A stretch of DNA of 13,268 nucleotides, taken from the NCBI GenBank assembly GCA_039924425.1, contig JBDTAX010000138.1:1-13268 (forward strand), read 5' to 3'. The DNA is from GCA-003244245 sp039924425 (lineage in GTDB: Bacteria > Actinomycetota > Actinomycetes > Mycobacteriales > Pseudonocardiaceae). Below, one piece after another: positions 12,169 to 13,268 of the stretch; the stretch's first letter is position 1, and the number at the start of each line of letters is the position of its first letter. The position numbers and the translations under genes were made by a program. The notes under the pieces are model-generated. The model saw nothing but the letters and a program-made list of their open reading frames with translations, had not been told where the DNA came from and did not search any database.

Positions 12169-13268
12169 CACGGCCGGTGCGCCGCGTTCAGGCGGTGCGC
12201 CAGCTCGCGGAGCCGGGTTGACGGGTGTCCCCGGGTCATCAGCTCGCCGACGAGCACCCGGGGCAACTGGTGGTGGAAGCTCCACTCCGGGGCTGTGCGC
12301 TCCATCGTGAGCAGCGCGGACTCCGCGGCCTGAGTGTGGCCCAAGCGCAGCTCAGCGTGCGCAACATCAGCCAGGTGTCGACCCCGAGAGATCAGCGGCA
12401 ACGCCGAGTCACCCGGCATCCGTCGAGCCACCTCCGCCGCCGCTACGTAATCTTCCGCGACCACCCGACAGTCAGCGGTCTGCATAATCACACAGCTCGG
12501 CCCAAAAATCACTCCAAAGTCGGTGCGGTCCACACCGGTGCGCTGAGCCACCGCCGTAGCGTCGGCCAGTAAATCAGTGGCCGCGCCAGTTCGACGCTGC
12601 CGAGCGGCAGCGGTAGCGCCCCGTAACAACAGCCCGCCGTAAACCCCTAGTTGTGCCGTACCGGCCCGCCCGGTGGGTCGCACCGTTTCAGCGCCAGCTA
12701 CGCACACTCTCTCGGCATCGATGAAACGGCCCTGCCGCATCAGCACGTGCCCGAAGATGTCATACACCGACGCGGCCCGTAACGGGTCCGGCGCGCACGC
12801 GGCCAGGCGCAACGCCTCCCGGGCCGCGACATGGCCGAGATCGGGCGCGTCGAACCGAACCAGGGTGCCCGCGGTGATCTGGTGAACCTGCGCCGCAAGG
12901 TCAGCGGCGCGTCCTGACTCGACCGCTGCGCTCGTGTGGGCGACTGCCTGGGCATCGGCTAACAGGCGGGGCAGCAGCGCCGCCAGCAGCGCGTATTTCC
13001 CGGCGAAATAGGCGCCCCATGCATAGCTGACGGCACGGTCCAGCTCGGCCAGGTCGGGGGCATCGGCATCATCCAGCTCACCCAGCAGCTCATCAACGCT
13101 GGTCAAAGCATCCCCGATGGCACCCACTGGCGACTGGTCATCATCAGTGGCCTGAGTGGTCTCGGCGCGGCCGAACAGCTCAGCCACGTCCACATCCAGC
13201 GCGCGGGCGATGCGCTGCAGCGTGCCGATCGAGGCGGTGTGCCGGCGGCCCTGCTCCAGCTTGCTAAT
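12168..13268 (-). CDS. XRE-family HTH regulator with TPR-like helical C-terminus, N-terminus outside window
   Basis: The frame is open from the right edge to TGA at 12170-12168, giving 366 residues of a longer protein. The first residues are the second half of a XRE/Cro DNA-binding domain: ISKLEQGRRHTASIGTLQRI, then ARALDVDVAELFGRAE. After an acidic linker (LLGELDDADAPDLAELD) comes a long all-helical region with repeated A/L/R helix pairs (AGKYALLAALLPRLLADAQA, REALRLAACAPDPLRAASVY, FIDAERVCVAGAETVR, RHLADVAHAELRLGHTQAAE), typical of tetratricopeptide-like sensor modules. Actinomycetes have many such regulators next to small partner genes they control. It is coupled by TGATG to the 197-residue protein. 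The ligand is not predictable. A GTG at 13193 lies inside the HTH and is an internal Val codon rather than the start. Confidence 0.87.
   Translation of the reverse strand: MSKLEQGRRHTASIGTLQRIARALDVDVAELFGRAETTQATDDDQSPVGAIGDALTSVDELLGELDDADAPDLAELDRAVSYAWGAYFAGKYALLAALLPRLLADAQAVAHTSAAVESGRAADLAAQVHQITAGTLVRFDAPDLGHVAAREALRLAACAPDPLRAASVYDIFGHVLMRQGRFIDAERVCVAGAETVRPTGRAGTAQLGVYGGLLLRGATAAARQRRTGAATDLLADATAVAQRTGVDRTDFGVIFGPSCVIMQTADCRVVAEDYVAAAEVARRMPGDSALPLISRGRHLADVAHAELRLGHTQAAESALLTMERTAPEWSFHHQLPRVLVGELMTRGHPSTRLRELAHRLNAAHRP

Noticed and set aside
1..13268. tRNA, rRNA, CRISPR array, insertion sequence or integrase
   Set aside because: I looked for cloverleaf-like segments, spaced repeats, and transposase or integrase motifs on both strands and found none convincing.

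Overview
The window is high-GC actinobacterial chromosome. A 1031-residue EmbC-type arabinosyltransferase, a HelD-type helicase and a DUF222/13E12-repeat HNH endonuclease point to an arabinogalactan-bearing actinomycete. Pseudonocardiaceae or a relative is my inference from gene content, not a proven placement.

Layout, left to right. (1) 1-672, plus strand: C-terminal part of a DUF222/HNH endonuclease cut by the window edge. (2) 716-2608: an unrecognised two-helix membrane protein (minus) divergent from a serine-hydrolase (beta-lactamase/CubicO family) pseudogene (plus) with a single-base frameshift in a G run and a lost C-terminus. (3) 2613-4157, minus: an intact PIMT-like methyltransferase of the ATP-grasp RiPP (graspetide) type, translationally coupled to a fragment of its ATP-grasp partner. 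The N-terminal two thirds of the ATP-grasp gene and any precursor peptide are gone. (4) 4158-9746, minus: HelD helicase and the Emb arabinosyltransferase, both intact. (5) 9828-11430, minus: toxin-antitoxin debris. An intact AbrB-type antitoxin/PIN toxin pair (VapBC-like) is followed by a twice-frameshifted HicB antitoxin, a HicA toxin fragment, and a second, internally deleted copy of the AbrB antitoxin gene. (6) 11575-13268, minus: a HTH-TPR regulator (cut by the right edge) coupled through TGATG to an unrecognised 197-residue protein.

From 13268 down to 2613 every gene reads leftwards. The junctions GTGA (twice), ATGA and TGATG show several tightly coupled pairs. The intact long genes (emb, helD) alternate with short modules in decay, which looks like an accretion zone around core genes.

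The most interesting items are: the orphaned graspetide-type methyltransferase; the regulator plus 197-residue protein pair, a possible toxin-antitoxin or defence unit; a 15-bp tandem repeat at the end of the AbrB antitoxin gene that duplicates the toxin's Shine-Dalgarno sequence; and an imperfect 19-bp direct repeat bracketing the region 708-4135. No tRNA, rRNA, CRISPR array or intact insertion sequence was recognised.
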